This document shows positions 1-7,314 of a stretch of 64,000 nucleotides of DNA, one piece after another (within the stretch, counting starts at the first letter, position 1; each line of letters begins with the position of its first letter). The notes under the pieces are model-generated. The model was not told the DNA's origin. It saw only the letters and a program-made list of their open reading frames with translations, and searched no databases. The stretch is from Rhodobacteraceae bacterium IMCC1909 (GTDB lineage: Bacteria; Pseudomonadota; Alphaproteobacteria; Rhodobacterales; Rhodobacteraceae), in assembly GCA_030704425.1 (NCBI GenBank), contig JAPDHM010000002.1, forward strand, positions 248,001 to 312,000, in the 5' to 3' direction. The translations under genes and the position numbers were made by a program.

Positions 1-960
1 GCCCACAAACGCGGCATCGGGATTGCATCGTGTTGGTATGGATGTGGGAACACGGGCTTGCCAAACCCCTCGACGGTGCGGTTCGGGATCACACCGGACG
101 GGCAATTTAACTTACATCAAGGCGCAACTGACATCGGGCAGGGGTCCAACACGGTTATCGCGCAAATTGCGGCAGATGCACTTGGTGTTCAGGTCGGGAT
201 GATTAATTTGGTGGGCCCTGACACCGCAATTACCCCTGATTGTGGAAAAACATCGGCGTCGCGTCAAACCTTCATCACTGGCCGCGCGGCAGAGGCATCA
301 GGACTAGCCTTGCGGGCCGCTATTTTGCGCCTGACCAACCTGACACATGCAGATGAGATAACTTTGGAAGGCGGCATGCTGTGCGTCCGCCAAGATCAGA
401 ACGACCAGAAAATTTCACTGAAAGACCTTCCTGCTGATGCCAATGGCTACGTCCTTTGCGCTGAGGAAACCTATGATCCGCCAACCACTACATTAGATGA
501 AAATGGCCAGGGTACGCCCTATGCGGTCTATGGCTACGGCGCACAGATAGCCGAGGTCGAAGTTGATATGGCTCTTGGCACCACAAAGGTTTTACGCATG
601 ATCGCCGCCCATGACGTTGGCCGCGCCATCAATCCGCAGTTAGCTGAAGGACAGATTGAAGGTGGCATTGCCCAAGGACTTGGGCTCGCTCTGATGGAAG
701 AGTATCTGCCTGGCGAGACTGAAAACCTGCACAATTACCTAATTCCAACAATCGGAGATATGCCGCACATCACCTCAATCCTGATTGAAATACCGGACAC
801 AGAAGGGCCGATGGGCGCAAAGGGTTTGGGCGAGCATGTGTTGATCCCCACAGCGCCGGCCATTCTAAATGGGATTCATCACGCGACAGGCGCACGGGTA
901 ACCAAAGTGCCTGCATTACCGCACCGCCTGCTTGCTGCGATCAAGGCCAGCCAGACATGA
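1..960 (+). CDS. Xanthine dehydrogenase-family molybdopterin-binding subunit, C-terminal part
   Basis: The reading frame is open from the window edge, so the N-terminus lies upstream and only about 319 residues are visible. The family is that of the large molybdenum hydroxylase subunits (xanthine dehydrogenase, nicotinate and aldehyde oxidases), which hydroxylate heterocycles or aldehydes using a Mo-cytosine or Mo-pterin cofactor. Visible hallmarks are DIGQGSNTVIAQIAADALG near the start, the YGAQIAEVEVD segment, and GAKGLGEH near the C-terminus, the region that in homologues carries the active-site glutamate. The stop overlaps the next start as ATGA, so translation is probably coupled to the 6-hydroxynicotinate-reductase-like gene. 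The substrate is not deducible; context suggests an N-heterocycle. Confidence 0.88.
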   Translation, partial: AHKRGIGIASCWYGCGNTGLPNPSTVRFGITPDGQFNLHQGATDIGQGSNTVIAQIAADALGVQVGMINLVGPDTAITPDCGKTSASRQTFITGRAAEASGLALRAAILRLTNLTHADEITLEGGMLCVRQDQNDQKISLKDLPADANGYVLCAEETYDPPTTTLDENGQGTPYAVYGYGAQIAEVEVDMALGTTKVLRMIAAHDVGRAINPQLAEGQIEGGIAQGLGLALMEEYLPGETENLHNYLIPTIGDMPHITSILIEIPDTEGPMGAKGLGEHVLIPTAPAILNGIHHATGARVTKVPALPHRLLAAIKASQT

Positions 961-2390
961 ACAGCCCTGATAAAATCCGCTGCGATGCTTGTCCGGTCAT
1001 GTGCTATATTTCTGAAGGCAAGACCGGAGCATGCGACCGCTACGCCAATCACGACGGTAAAATCATCCGCTGCGATCCCCTGACCATCATCGACAGACGC
1101 TTGGCAAAGGGCGACAAAATTCAACCGTTTCTGGCGGCAAACTGGGACGGACAGACCTTGTCAGGCCATGACATAGTTGTCTCGGCCATCGGCGCTGGCA
1201 CGACCTATCCCGACTACAAGCCCGCTCCCTTTATTGTCAGCCGCGAGATAGACGGTGTTGATTGCGTGACCGTGGTGACAGAGGCGATTTTTTCCTATTG
1301 CGGGGTTAAAGTGAAGATCGACACGGACCGTCACATCGGGGCAGAGGCCGCTTCCGTGCGCGCTGACGGCGAGGCGATCGGGCATGTTATGACCGCCGAA
1401 TACGGTTCGCAAATGTTGTCGCTTGGCGGTGTTGATCACCTGACGGGAGGTTCAAAACCCGAAGGGCGCAAAACGTGCGACGCACTCTTGCGGCTGTGCA
1501 ACAAAGAGGCGGTCGAGCTGACTATTGACGGCGGATCAAGCATCATCGTGCAAGCAGGCCGCGCGCCAGTCATAGATGGCAAAGCTGAAGAACGCATGCG
1601 GGTCGGTTGTGGGTCCGCTACCATCGGGATGTTTGCGTCGCAATGGCAAGGGCTGGTCGATGAAGTTGTTGTGGTCGATGACCATATCACGGGCGTCGTG
1701 TCAGAACATCAGGCAGGCAAAATCATTGACTGGGCGGACACAGGCATCCGCATCAATGGCCGACGCTCGACCCCTGGTCGCTATTTCAAGGTGGCAGAGC
1801 CCGGCAACGGTTGGGGAGGCACGAACATTGACGACCCTCTGGCTATATTGGGTCAGTGGCGGGCGACAAAGGGCGCCCGAGCGGGACTGTCATTGCTCAT
1901 GGTGTCAACCACGGGCGAGCACGCGGGCTATTATGTGCTCAATGATGCGCTGGAGCCAGTGATGTTACCGATGCCCGCTGCATTGCAAACTTCCGTAGAT
2001 CTAATCGCACAAAACTGCGAACCGGCTTTGTGCACGGTGCTGTTCATGTGCGGCGCTGGTGGATCGCTACGGTCTGGAGTGACGGATAATCCTATCCATC
2101 TGACCCGATCAGTCCATAGTGATGAAACTAGCGTGACGATTGGTGGCGCGCCCACATACAGATGGCCAGGCGGAGGTATCACAGTCATGGTGGATGTGAT
2201 GGAAGTTCCCGATGGGGCCTTTGGATATGTCCCGACGCCTGCGCTTGTGGCTCCGCTTGAATTTACCACGCGGCGCGATGCCTATCAGCGGTTGGGCGGA
2301 CATAACGCGCATATCCGCAATCTGGACGACGTGCTGGAAACCGGCGGCGAATACGGGGCGGATGTGCGCGTGATCGGAGAGGACCCATGA
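957..2390 (+). CDS. 6-hydroxynicotinate reductase-like Fe-S protein
   Basis: The 477-residue product resembles the 6-hydroxynicotinate reductase family, known from anaerobic nicotinate fermentation in clostridia and also present in marine alphaproteobacteria. Cysteines at 9, 12, 16 and 26 (CDACPVMC then GACDRY) look like iron-sulfur cluster ligands. Residues 216-222 read VGCGSAT, which has the Ser-Ala-Thr ending of an ApbE flavinylation site but lacks the usual Asp. The gene sits between a molybdenum hydroxylase and an ApbE-like UPF0280 gene, with ATGA overlaps on both sides, implying one polycistronic unit. Family membership is fairly clear. The actual substrate in this organism is unknown, and a ring-reducing step after hydroxylation is an inference from context. 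Confidence 0.75.
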   Translation: MNSPDKIRCDACPVMCYISEGKTGACDRYANHDGKIIRCDPLTIIDRRLAKGDKIQPFLAANWDGQTLSGHDIVVSAIGAGTTYPDYKPAPFIVSREIDGVDCVTVVTEAIFSYCGVKVKIDTDRHIGAEAASVRADGEAIGHVMTAEYGSQMLSLGGVDHLTGGSKPEGRKTCDALLRLCNKEAVELTIDGGSSIIVQAGRAPVIDGKAEERMRVGCGSATIGMFASQWQGLVDEVVVVDDHITGVVSEHQAGKIIDWADTGIRINGRRSTPGRYFKVAEPGNGWGGTNIDDPLAILGQWRATKGARAGLSLLMVSTTGEHAGYYVLNDALEPVMLPMPAALQTSVDLIAQNCEPALCTVLFMCGAGGSLRSGVTDNPIHLTRSVHSDETSVTIGGAPTYRWPGGGITVMVDVMEVPDGAFGYVPTPALVAPLEFTTRRDAYQRLGGHNAHIRNLDDVLETGGEYGADVRVIGEDP

Positions 2391-3235
2391 GCTGGACCGC
2401 ACCTCAAGCCAAGCTTTTACCGGACGGGAAGCGGTTACACCTGCACCACGGTCCCATTGACCTGATTGTCGGGGTGACTGGGGAAATGCGAGACCTTTGT
2501 TTTAAATATGCAATCGATCACTTTCAGAACATTCTGATCGGGTTGATGAGTGAGCTTGACGCTCTTCGCCGACCTTTGACGTCAGATGTTTGCTTCATAG
2601 GTCCGGTGGCAAAACGTATGGCCGAGGCGGTCCGTTTATATCCGGATGTCTTTGTCACCCCGATGGCCGCAGTAGCAGGTGCCGTTGCGGATGAAGTTCT
2701 GGCGGCAACGCTGTCGGGCAAAGTGCCCCAAAAGGCCTATGTGAACAACGGTGGCGACATTGCCTTTCACCTGTCCGAGGGCGAAATCTTTGAAGTGCTT
2801 AGCCCCGCAGGACTGTTGACCATTACTTCTCGAGACAGCACGCGCGGCATTGCCACGTCGGGATGGCAGGGCCGCAGCCATTCGCTTGGTATCGCCGATG
2901 CGGTCAGTGTAGTTGCCAAGACGGCCGCAGCCGCAGACGTGGCAGCAACCTTAATTGCTAATGCCACCAACTTGCCAGGCCATACCGCGATAGATCGGTG
3001 CCCGGCCACACTGCTAAGCCCGGACAGCGACCTAGGGAAGCGTCTTGTCACAACTCATGTGGGGCACTTGCCCGCGTTGGATGTAGATAAGGCGCTGCAA
3101 GCAGGGACACGTTTTGCGTCCGACTGTGCCGCACGCGGTCTGGTGAAGACGGTTGCAATTTCGCTACAAGGCCAATCTCGTATTACCCAGAACAGTTTTC
3201 AATCCAACGCTGCAGGAGCCCTCGCCCATGCCTGA
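2387..3235 (+). CDS. UPF0280 family protein (ApbE-like)
   Basis: A 282-residue protein of the UPF0280 family, distantly related in fold to ApbE FAD:protein FMN transferases. Two ApbE-like signatures are visible: NNGGDIAFHL near residue 125 and GIADAVSVVAKTAAAAD near 170, corresponding to the Asn/Gly/Asp flavin- and metal-binding motifs of ApbE. It starts in an ATGA overlap with the reductase-like gene, and its TGA (3233-3235) lies inside the next gene, whose ATG is at 3228. A role in attaching or handling flavin for the neighbouring redox proteins is an inference; no member of the family is known to me with a proven reaction. Confidence 0.8.
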   Translation: MSWTAPQAKLLPDGKRLHLHHGPIDLIVGVTGEMRDLCFKYAIDHFQNILIGLMSELDALRRPLTSDVCFIGPVAKRMAEAVRLYPDVFVTPMAAVAGAVADEVLAATLSGKVPQKAYVNNGGDIAFHLSEGEIFEVLSPAGLLTITSRDSTRGIATSGWQGRSHSLGIADAVSVVAKTAAAADVAATLIANATNLPGHTAIDRCPATLLSPDSDLGKRLVTTHVGHLPALDVDKALQAGTRFASDCAARGLVKTVAISLQGQSRITQNSFQSNAAGALAHA

Positions 3236-3809
3236 ATTCATCATTCGCAAGGTTCAGCTTATCATCGAAGAAGTGCAGCACGATGGTGGACCTGCGCCCG
3301 AAACACCGCGCACTTTGGGGGCGATACTGGCGTGTGTGTCCAACCCTTTTGCGGGCCGCTTTGAGGTGGATTTGCAGCCCGCGATGGAGGATCTGAAACC
3401 TCTTGGCGCAGAAATGAGCGCAAAACTGATTGCAGCACTTGGCGGCAAAGACCGCATTGACGGATACGGCAAAGGGGCCATCGTCGGAGAGAGTGGTGAA
3501 TTGGAACATGCCGCTCTCTGGCATGTGCCAGGTGGCTACGCGATGCGCGAATTGCTGGGCAGATCAAATGCAATCGTGCCGTCTTGCATGAAGCGTGGCG
3601 GCATTGGCAGCCGGCTTGACGTGCCCCTTGGGCACATCAACGCTGCCTATGTGCGTAGCCATTTTGATGGGATCGAGGTTGGGCTTCCGGATGGACCAAG
3701 ATCAGAGGAAATCGTCTTTGCGCTCGCGATGTCATGCGGTGGGCGTGTTCACAGTCGAATGGGCGGTTTGGAAACTTGGGACGTTCAAGGAAACGACGGT
3801 TTGCGGTAG
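3228..3809 (+). CDS. DUF1185 'amino acid synthesis' family protein
   Basis: A 193-residue protein matching the family annotated as amino acid synthesis protein (DUF1185). The start at 3228 is chosen because AGGAG at 3214-3218 precedes it by nine bases; longer in-frame extensions lack a ribosome site. It overlaps the UPF0280 stop by eight bases and ends the operon with TAG. Recognisable blocks are GKGAIVGESGELEHAALWH around 85 and GSRLDVPLGHINAAYVRSH around 125, the His/Glu-rich segments of the family. The biochemical role is unknown. Steady association with UPF0280 and the reductase-like protein suggests a catabolic role in this setting. Confidence 0.8.
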   Translation: MPEFIIRKVQLIIEEVQHDGGPAPETPRTLGAILACVSNPFAGRFEVDLQPAMEDLKPLGAEMSAKLIAALGGKDRIDGYGKGAIVGESGELEHAALWHVPGGYAMRELLGRSNAIVPSCMKRGGIGSRLDVPLGHINAAYVRSHFDGIEVGLPDGPRSEEIVFALAMSCGGRVHSRMGGLETWDVQGNDGLR

Positions 3810-3840
3810 CCAACGCTAGCCCAGTTTTATATCCTCGACT

Positions 3841-3860
3841 GGTGTTGTCAGAGAAACTTA
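3841..3860 (+). repeat. IS6 left terminal inverted repeat
   Basis: Twenty bases starting GGTGTTGTCAGAG; pairs with 4622-4641 at 18 of 20 positions. It lies 31 bp after the DUF1185 stop codon. Confidence 0.9.
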
Positions 3861-3891
3861 AACACCCGTAAAAGGCACATCAAGTCAATCA

Positions 3892-4590
3892 TCATGCGGC
3901 ACAGAAATTGAACCACTCTGTGAGAGCAGTTGTACGTTTTTGCTTGAAGGATTGTCTGCTTTCTAGATGTCTTTCATGGTTGAAGTGGTTGTATATCTGG
4001 GCGTGATAACTGGTAAATTTCTGGAGCATTGCACAACTTTTAAACTTCTGCATCGCTCGTTCTCGTCGTCGAAATGGCAGATGTGAATTTTCACACCGAT
4101 TGTTCGCCCGGCCGCCGCATAATTGACGATCTACAACGCCAATCTCACGAAAAGCCACGCCGTAAGACGCCAGCTTGTCTGTCGTGATAATCTTGGGTGA
4201 TCCGTGTTTTCGCATTGTTTTTATCAGGAACTTCTTCGCTGCAGCCTTGTTGCGTCGCTTTGTTACAAAGCATTCAAGAACTTCGCCTTCGTGATCAACG
4301 GCGCGCCAAAGGTAAAATCTCTCACCATTTATTTTGACGAAGACTTCATCCAGGTGCCATTGCCAGTTCGAGTGGTGCCCTGCCCTATTCTTACGGATTT
4401 CTCCCGCGAACTTTGACCCAAAACGTTCAACCCAAAACCGAACTGTTTCGTGACAGATATCGACGCCGCGTTCATGCAAGATGTCTTCCACCTGACGAAA
4501 ACTCAATGGATAACGTATGTAATACATCACTGCCAATCGGATGATTTCAGGTGAAGTCTTGAAGTATTTGAAGGGAGAACATGTTGTCAT
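3892..4590 (-). CDS. IS6 family transposase
   Basis: A 232-residue DDE transposase. The N-terminal helix-turn-helix region runs to about residue 55. The catalytic core shows WHLDEVFVKING (first Asp), ITTDKLASYG (second Asp) and the RRRERAMQKFKS block that carries the catalytic Glu. Length and motifs are complete, so the element may be active. The start ATG at 4590 lies 51 bp inside the right terminal repeat. Confidence 0.95.
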   Translation of the reverse strand: MTTCSPFKYFKTSPEIIRLAVMYYIRYPLSFRQVEDILHERGVDICHETVRFWVERFGSKFAGEIRKNRAGHHSNWQWHLDEVFVKINGERFYLWRAVDHEGEVLECFVTKRRNKAAAKKFLIKTMRKHGSPKIITTDKLASYGVAFREIGVVDRQLCGGRANNRCENSHLPFRRRERAMQKFKSCAMLQKFTSYHAQIYNHFNHERHLESRQSFKQKRTTALTEWFNFCAA

Positions 4591-4621
4591 TTACCAAAAA
4601 TAGGGATCACCGCAAAACCGT

Positions 4622-4641
4622 CAAGTTTGTCTGACAACACC
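4622..4641 (-). repeat. IS6 right terminal inverted repeat
   Basis: Reads GGTGTTGTCAGAC on the minus strand. Its outer edge abuts codon 51 of the truncated isomerase gene. Confidence 0.9.
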
Positions 4642-4794
4642 ATACCCAATAGCATTCAAACACTTCATTAAATCGAAGGGTCGATGGATAACCGGTCGGT
4701 TCGCTTCTTTAGCAATCTTTAAGAAAGCTCCGTGTCCAATGTATGCGTACGCAGAGTAAGCACTATACAAATAATCGATTGGTTTTTTCGCCAT
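4642..4794 (-). pseudogene. 2-hydroxychromene-2-carboxylate isomerase, N-terminal fragment cut by IS6
   Basis: Reading leftward from ATG at 4794 gives 51 codons beginning MAKKPIDYLYSAYSAYAYIG, then GHGAFLKIAKE and a HRPFDLMK block. This is the N-terminus of the DsbA-fold 2-hydroxychromene-2-carboxylate isomerase family, whose full length is near 200 residues. The frame runs into the IS6 terminal repeat at 4641 and stops seven codons later. The missing three quarters are not found on the far side of the IS (left of 3841), so they were deleted rather than merely separated. An AAGGA lies 9-13 bases upstream of the start. Family assignment is from recognisable sequence; function in this organism is lost. 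Confidence 0.72.
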
Positions 4795-4967
4795 TTAAAA
4801 CTTCCTTGGTCGATAAAATGAGAGTGGTCATTCATATTACACATACTATGTTTCATCGGTGTTACTTTGGTGGGAACAATAATGCTTGGCTTAGACCAGG
4901 GTTTATCTAGTTTGCTTAACATTTATTGAAAAAGCTCTTGGTTCACACCGAAAGCTTGGAATTATCA

Positions 4968-5744
4968 CTAGCTTAAATAAGCACTAGTTAAAACCGGGAA
5001 GCTTGTAAAACCAAACCGGCCTTGCTGATCAGCTTTTTCAAGCTGAGACTTCCAATCAGAGACTTCTTCTAGAGATAAGCCTTGAGTTAATGCAAAGTTT
5101 GCCATTACTGCCTCTGAGTATCTAGCAGGTGAGTTGTTATCTCTTCTTGTTATGACAAAAGCTAAAGATCTGTCCTTTACACTCTCAAATCCACGACGCT
5201 CCAGCTTTCCAGGAAGCTCCATTGGAAGCATTTGATGGCTACAATGCGCTCTGAATGCTTCGTGAACTTTCCCATTTAACTGCTCCTCAGCACCATGGAA
5301 TTTAAAATGATCCCAAAGTATCGAAACGTTCACAAAAGCACCCCCTGGCTTCAAGATTCGAGCGATTTCATCTAGCGCTGGTTCCACATCAGGAACATAT
5401 TCCAGAGCTTGCGTTGAAGTTACAGAATGACAACTATCAGTCTCTAACTGGCTATCGTCTGCATTTTTCTCAATGTACTTAATATTTTCAAATTCTGAAC
5501 ACCGCTTCCGGGCCTGTTCAAGCTGCGCTTCGCTAGGATCTAAGCCATAAATTGTTCCAGAGTCACCAACTGCTTTAGCAAGATGTGTTAACAAATGACC
5601 AGCACCGCAACCTATATCGACAATAGTATCTCCAGCTTGAATTTGCATTTCGTTAAGAATTGCATTTCGCCGAGTGGTTCCCGCAATACTCTCCGCCATT
5701 AGGCGCTGGAGCTTGCCCAAATCACTATCAAAATCTACACCCAA
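4968..5744 (-). CDS. Class I SAM-dependent methyltransferase
   Basis: A 258-residue methyltransferase of the UbiE/Methyltransf_11 type. Motif I is VDIGCGAGHL near residue 43, followed by GLDPSEAQLEQARKR (motif II region) and the post-motif ARILKPGGAFVNVS. The substrate is not evident. The start is TTG at 5744, supported by AGGAG eight bases upstream on the minus strand. The base composition is clearly more AT-rich than the core genes, consistent with horizontal acquisition. It lies upstream of the truncated isomerase fragment on the same strand. Confidence 0.82.
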   Translation of the reverse strand: MGVDFDSDLGKLQRLMAESIAGTTRRNAILNEMQIQAGDTIVDIGCGAGHLLTHLAKAVGDSGTIYGLDPSEAQLEQARKRCSEFENIKYIEKNADDSQLETDSCHSVTSTQALEYVPDVEPALDEIARILKPGGAFVNVSILWDHFKFHGAEEQLNGKVHEAFRAHCSHQMLPMELPGKLERRGFESVKDRSLAFVITRRDNNSPARYSEAVMANFALTQGLSLEEVSDWKSQLEKADQQGRFGFTSFPVLTSAYLS

Positions 5745-5840
5745 AAAAATCTCCTATTCTAAAACGTTAAAAGTTTAGAGACTGTTACTTGTTTTGTGGC
5801 CAAAGGACGGCTGCATGACAATGCCAAAATACCAACCAAT

Positions 5841-5921
5841 CCGCAAACCAAATCTTTACCTTGGATTCCCACCTGCAAAACGGGCCAACCCAATTCGTTT
5901 AGTTGTAAATCTAAGGGTTTC
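5841..5921 (+). repeat. 81-bp direct repeat, copy A
   Basis: This segment aligns without gaps to 6956-7036 with about ten mismatches. The shared core includes a 22-bp identical stretch at 5876-5897 (aaaacgggccaaccca and onward). It sits between the methyltransferase and GFA genes. It does not correspond to a recognised gene or IS end. Confidence 0.8.
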
Positions 5922-5971
5922 CGCCAGCCCATACCGCTCCCAAAGCAATAACCTACGTGATCAACTCAACG

Positions 5972-6430
5972 TTATTCTAGAGATAGATGCTCAGCCTCAG
6001 TGATGCTTGGATTATAAATCCTTGAGGTTTCGTGTTTCTCTTCGATAGTCGTATTTACCCAAGGCGCAGAGCTACGACAGAACACTTCCACTTGCATATC
6101 GTACCAGAAAGTTGGTGGATCAAAGCTACCTCCAGCAACGCCTGTCCATTCTTTAAACATGTCATGCGTTATATTCCAGAATAGCGTAGTGCCACAGTTC
6201 TTACAAAAGCGTGTCGTACCTGAGCCACCGCTCTCAGTTTTGTAAGTGTATGTGGAAAGTTCACCAGTGTGAACATTCACATCAGCCTTATCAAAGTAAA
6301 CACTTATCCCAAACGCTGACCCAGTTCGTGTCTGACAGTATCTGCAGTGACATACGACTGCCCTTAGTACTTCAGTCGTTGTTGAATATCTTACATCGCC
6401 ACAAGCGCATCCGCCTTCATGCATTGTCAT
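5972..6430 (-). CDS. GFA family protein (glutathione-dependent formaldehyde-activating enzyme fold)
   Basis: A 152-residue zinc protein of the GFA/CENP-V family. The family cysteines are in place: GGCACGDVRY near residue 9, CHCRYCQTRTGSAFG near 29 and FCKNCGTTLFW near 74. The start at 6430 (MTMHEGG) is chosen because AGAGGA lies just upstream; a longer in-frame extension to 6508 has no such site. Many family members are not formaldehyde enzymes, so substrate and role are open. It lies inside the AT-rich accessory segment between the two copies of the 81-bp repeat. Confidence 0.85.
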   Translation of the reverse strand: MTMHEGGCACGDVRYSTTTEVLRAVVCHCRYCQTRTGSAFGISVYFDKADVNVHTGELSTYTYKTESGGSGTTRFCKNCGTTLFWNITHDMFKEWTGVAGGSFDPPTFWYDMQVEVFCRSSAPWVNTTIEEKHETSRIYNPSITEAEHLSLE

Positions 6431-6464
6431 ATCGTAGTCCTCTCTGCTGGCTAGCATGAGGCTA

Positions 6465-6739
6465 TCATAACACAATAACTGAGATGTTCGTAACGAACCA
6501 GAAGCCACACGAGCAATGCATCGACATATTTAGCACTATCCTATTACCATCCGCAAATAACACAAACGGGTTGGAGGCTTCAAGCAACGGTTCAGTGATG
6601 GTTTCCACGTCACCCATTTGAGACCACTTATTACAAACGAACTCCTTGCGAGCTTGAGCATTAACCTGAGTGGATAGCGTCATCAAAACGCCAGAACCAT
6701 CAAGTGGATCGCCCATTTTGGCTTGGTGAGGTGTTTCAT
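6465..6739 (-). pseudogene. Small secreted protein, frameshifted
   Basis: Reading leftward from ATG at 6739 gives MKHLTKPKWAIHLMVLAF and then TGA. Adding one base to the T-run at 6685-6688 continues it as LMTLSTQVNAQA followed by a hydrophilic tail ending at 6465. Together the two parts form a textbook signal peptide with an AQA cleavage site, which is the evidence that this was once one gene. AGAGGA lies upstream. I do not recognise the mature part, which contains KWSQMGD and LFADGNRIVL. The start overlaps the stop of the preceding small gene as ATGA. Confidence 0.5.
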
Positions 6740-6909
6740 GGTGCTGTTAGTCCTCTTTGGACGATGGTGAAAACAAACGCCCCGAAAACTTCTTTTGAGC
6801 TTTCTATTGGCTTAGCTTGCGGTTTATCAGTGTTCTTAGCTTCAGAACTTATCCATGCCATCCGAGCATCAAACTCTTCTTCAGACTCTTAAATTTTACT
6901 TTTCACCAT
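6736..6909 (-). pseudogene. Small hypothetical gene with in-frame ochre at codon 7
   Basis: ATG at 6909 is preceded by a well-placed AGGAG. The frame reads MVKSKI, then TAA (6889-6891), then continues open for 50 codons (ESEEEFDARMAWISSEAK and onward, ending QRGLTAP) to TGA at 6736-6738. That stop overlaps the next start as ATGA. The good ribosome site and the coupled junction suggest a real but decayed gene. No family is recognised. Alternatively translation could restart at the internal Met after DAR. Confidence 0.4.
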
Positions 6910-6955
6910 TCCAATGGGTCTCCTCACTTTCCAGACTGCCAAAGAACAAACCCAG

Positions 6956-7036
6956 CCACAAACCAAATCTTTTCCTTGGATTCACACCTACAAAACGGGC
7001 CAACCCAATTCGTTTGGTTATGAATCTAGGGGTTCC
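6956..7036 (+). repeat. 81-bp direct repeat, copy B
   Basis: Second copy of the repeat at 5841-5921, about 88 percent identical, 1,115 bp downstream in the same orientation. The two copies bracket the GFA gene and the two decayed small genes. Confidence 0.8.
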
Positions 7037-7177
7037 CTACAGGCTCACCCAGAAACTCTAGTTCCGATGCCAGCTTATATGAGGTGTAATGGAAAACGCC
7101 GACAGCCAAGCGCAGCGCCAAGTTAATCGGTTAGCACGGCACCTAAATCCAGATCGGTACAGTAGTGATTAAGAAGG

Positions 7178-7235
7178 GGTTTGCGCGTTCTGTCACAATC
7201 CTGTCACAACCTGTCACACTAAAGTAGCGCAAACC
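7178..7235. repeat. Three tandem CTGTCACA repeats inside a 9-bp inverted repeat
   Basis: CTGTCACA occurs three times in tandem at 7190, 7201 and 7211 with a period of 10-11 bp, one helical turn. The set is framed by an inverted repeat, GGTTTGCGC at 7178-7186 and GCGCAAACC at 7227-7235. Such helically phased repeats are typical of recombinase arm sites or iteron-like protein-binding arrays. The position, 80 bp from the 3' end of a tRNA gene, favours the former, but no integrase gene is in view. Confidence 0.6.
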
Positions 7236-7314
7236 GCCTCTTGACTACAACTCTACTAAGTAGCACACTATCTTTGCAAGCGCTTGTGTGTGTTGAATTT
7301 TCTGGACGGGGTTT

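Larger units (their letters stand above)
3841..4641 (-). mobile_element. Complete IS6-family insertion sequence, 801 bp
   Basis: The element is bounded by 20-bp terminal inverted repeats (3841-3860 and 4622-4641) that match at 18 of 20 positions and begin GGTGTTGTCAGA. A single transposase gene fills it, as is normal for IS6 elements of about 0.8 kb. The flanking octamers (cctcgact on the left, atacccaa on the right) do not match, so there is no 8-bp target duplication. Since IS6 elements move by cointegrate formation and cause adjacent deletions, this indicates a rearrangement after or during insertion. The right end lies inside a 2-hydroxychromene-2-carboxylate isomerase gene. Confidence 0.93.
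6910..7314. other. Non-coding stretch between decayed genes and tRNA-Met
   Basis: No convincing gene is visible here. The stretch holds repeat copy B (6956-7036) and the TGTCACA repeat cluster (7178-7235). The remainder, about 7037-7177 and 7236-7314, shows nothing recognisable. Because the tRNA 3' end faces this side, it is the expected position for the end of an element integrated into the tRNA. Confidence 0.6.

Noticed and set aside
3833-4649. Target-site duplication around the IS6 element
   Set aside because: The left octamer cctcgact and right octamer atacccaa share no meaningful identity.
4719-4922. 67-codon minus-strand frame between IS6 and the methyltransferase
   Set aside because: It overlaps the isomerase fragment in another frame and has no ribosome site or recognisable sequence.
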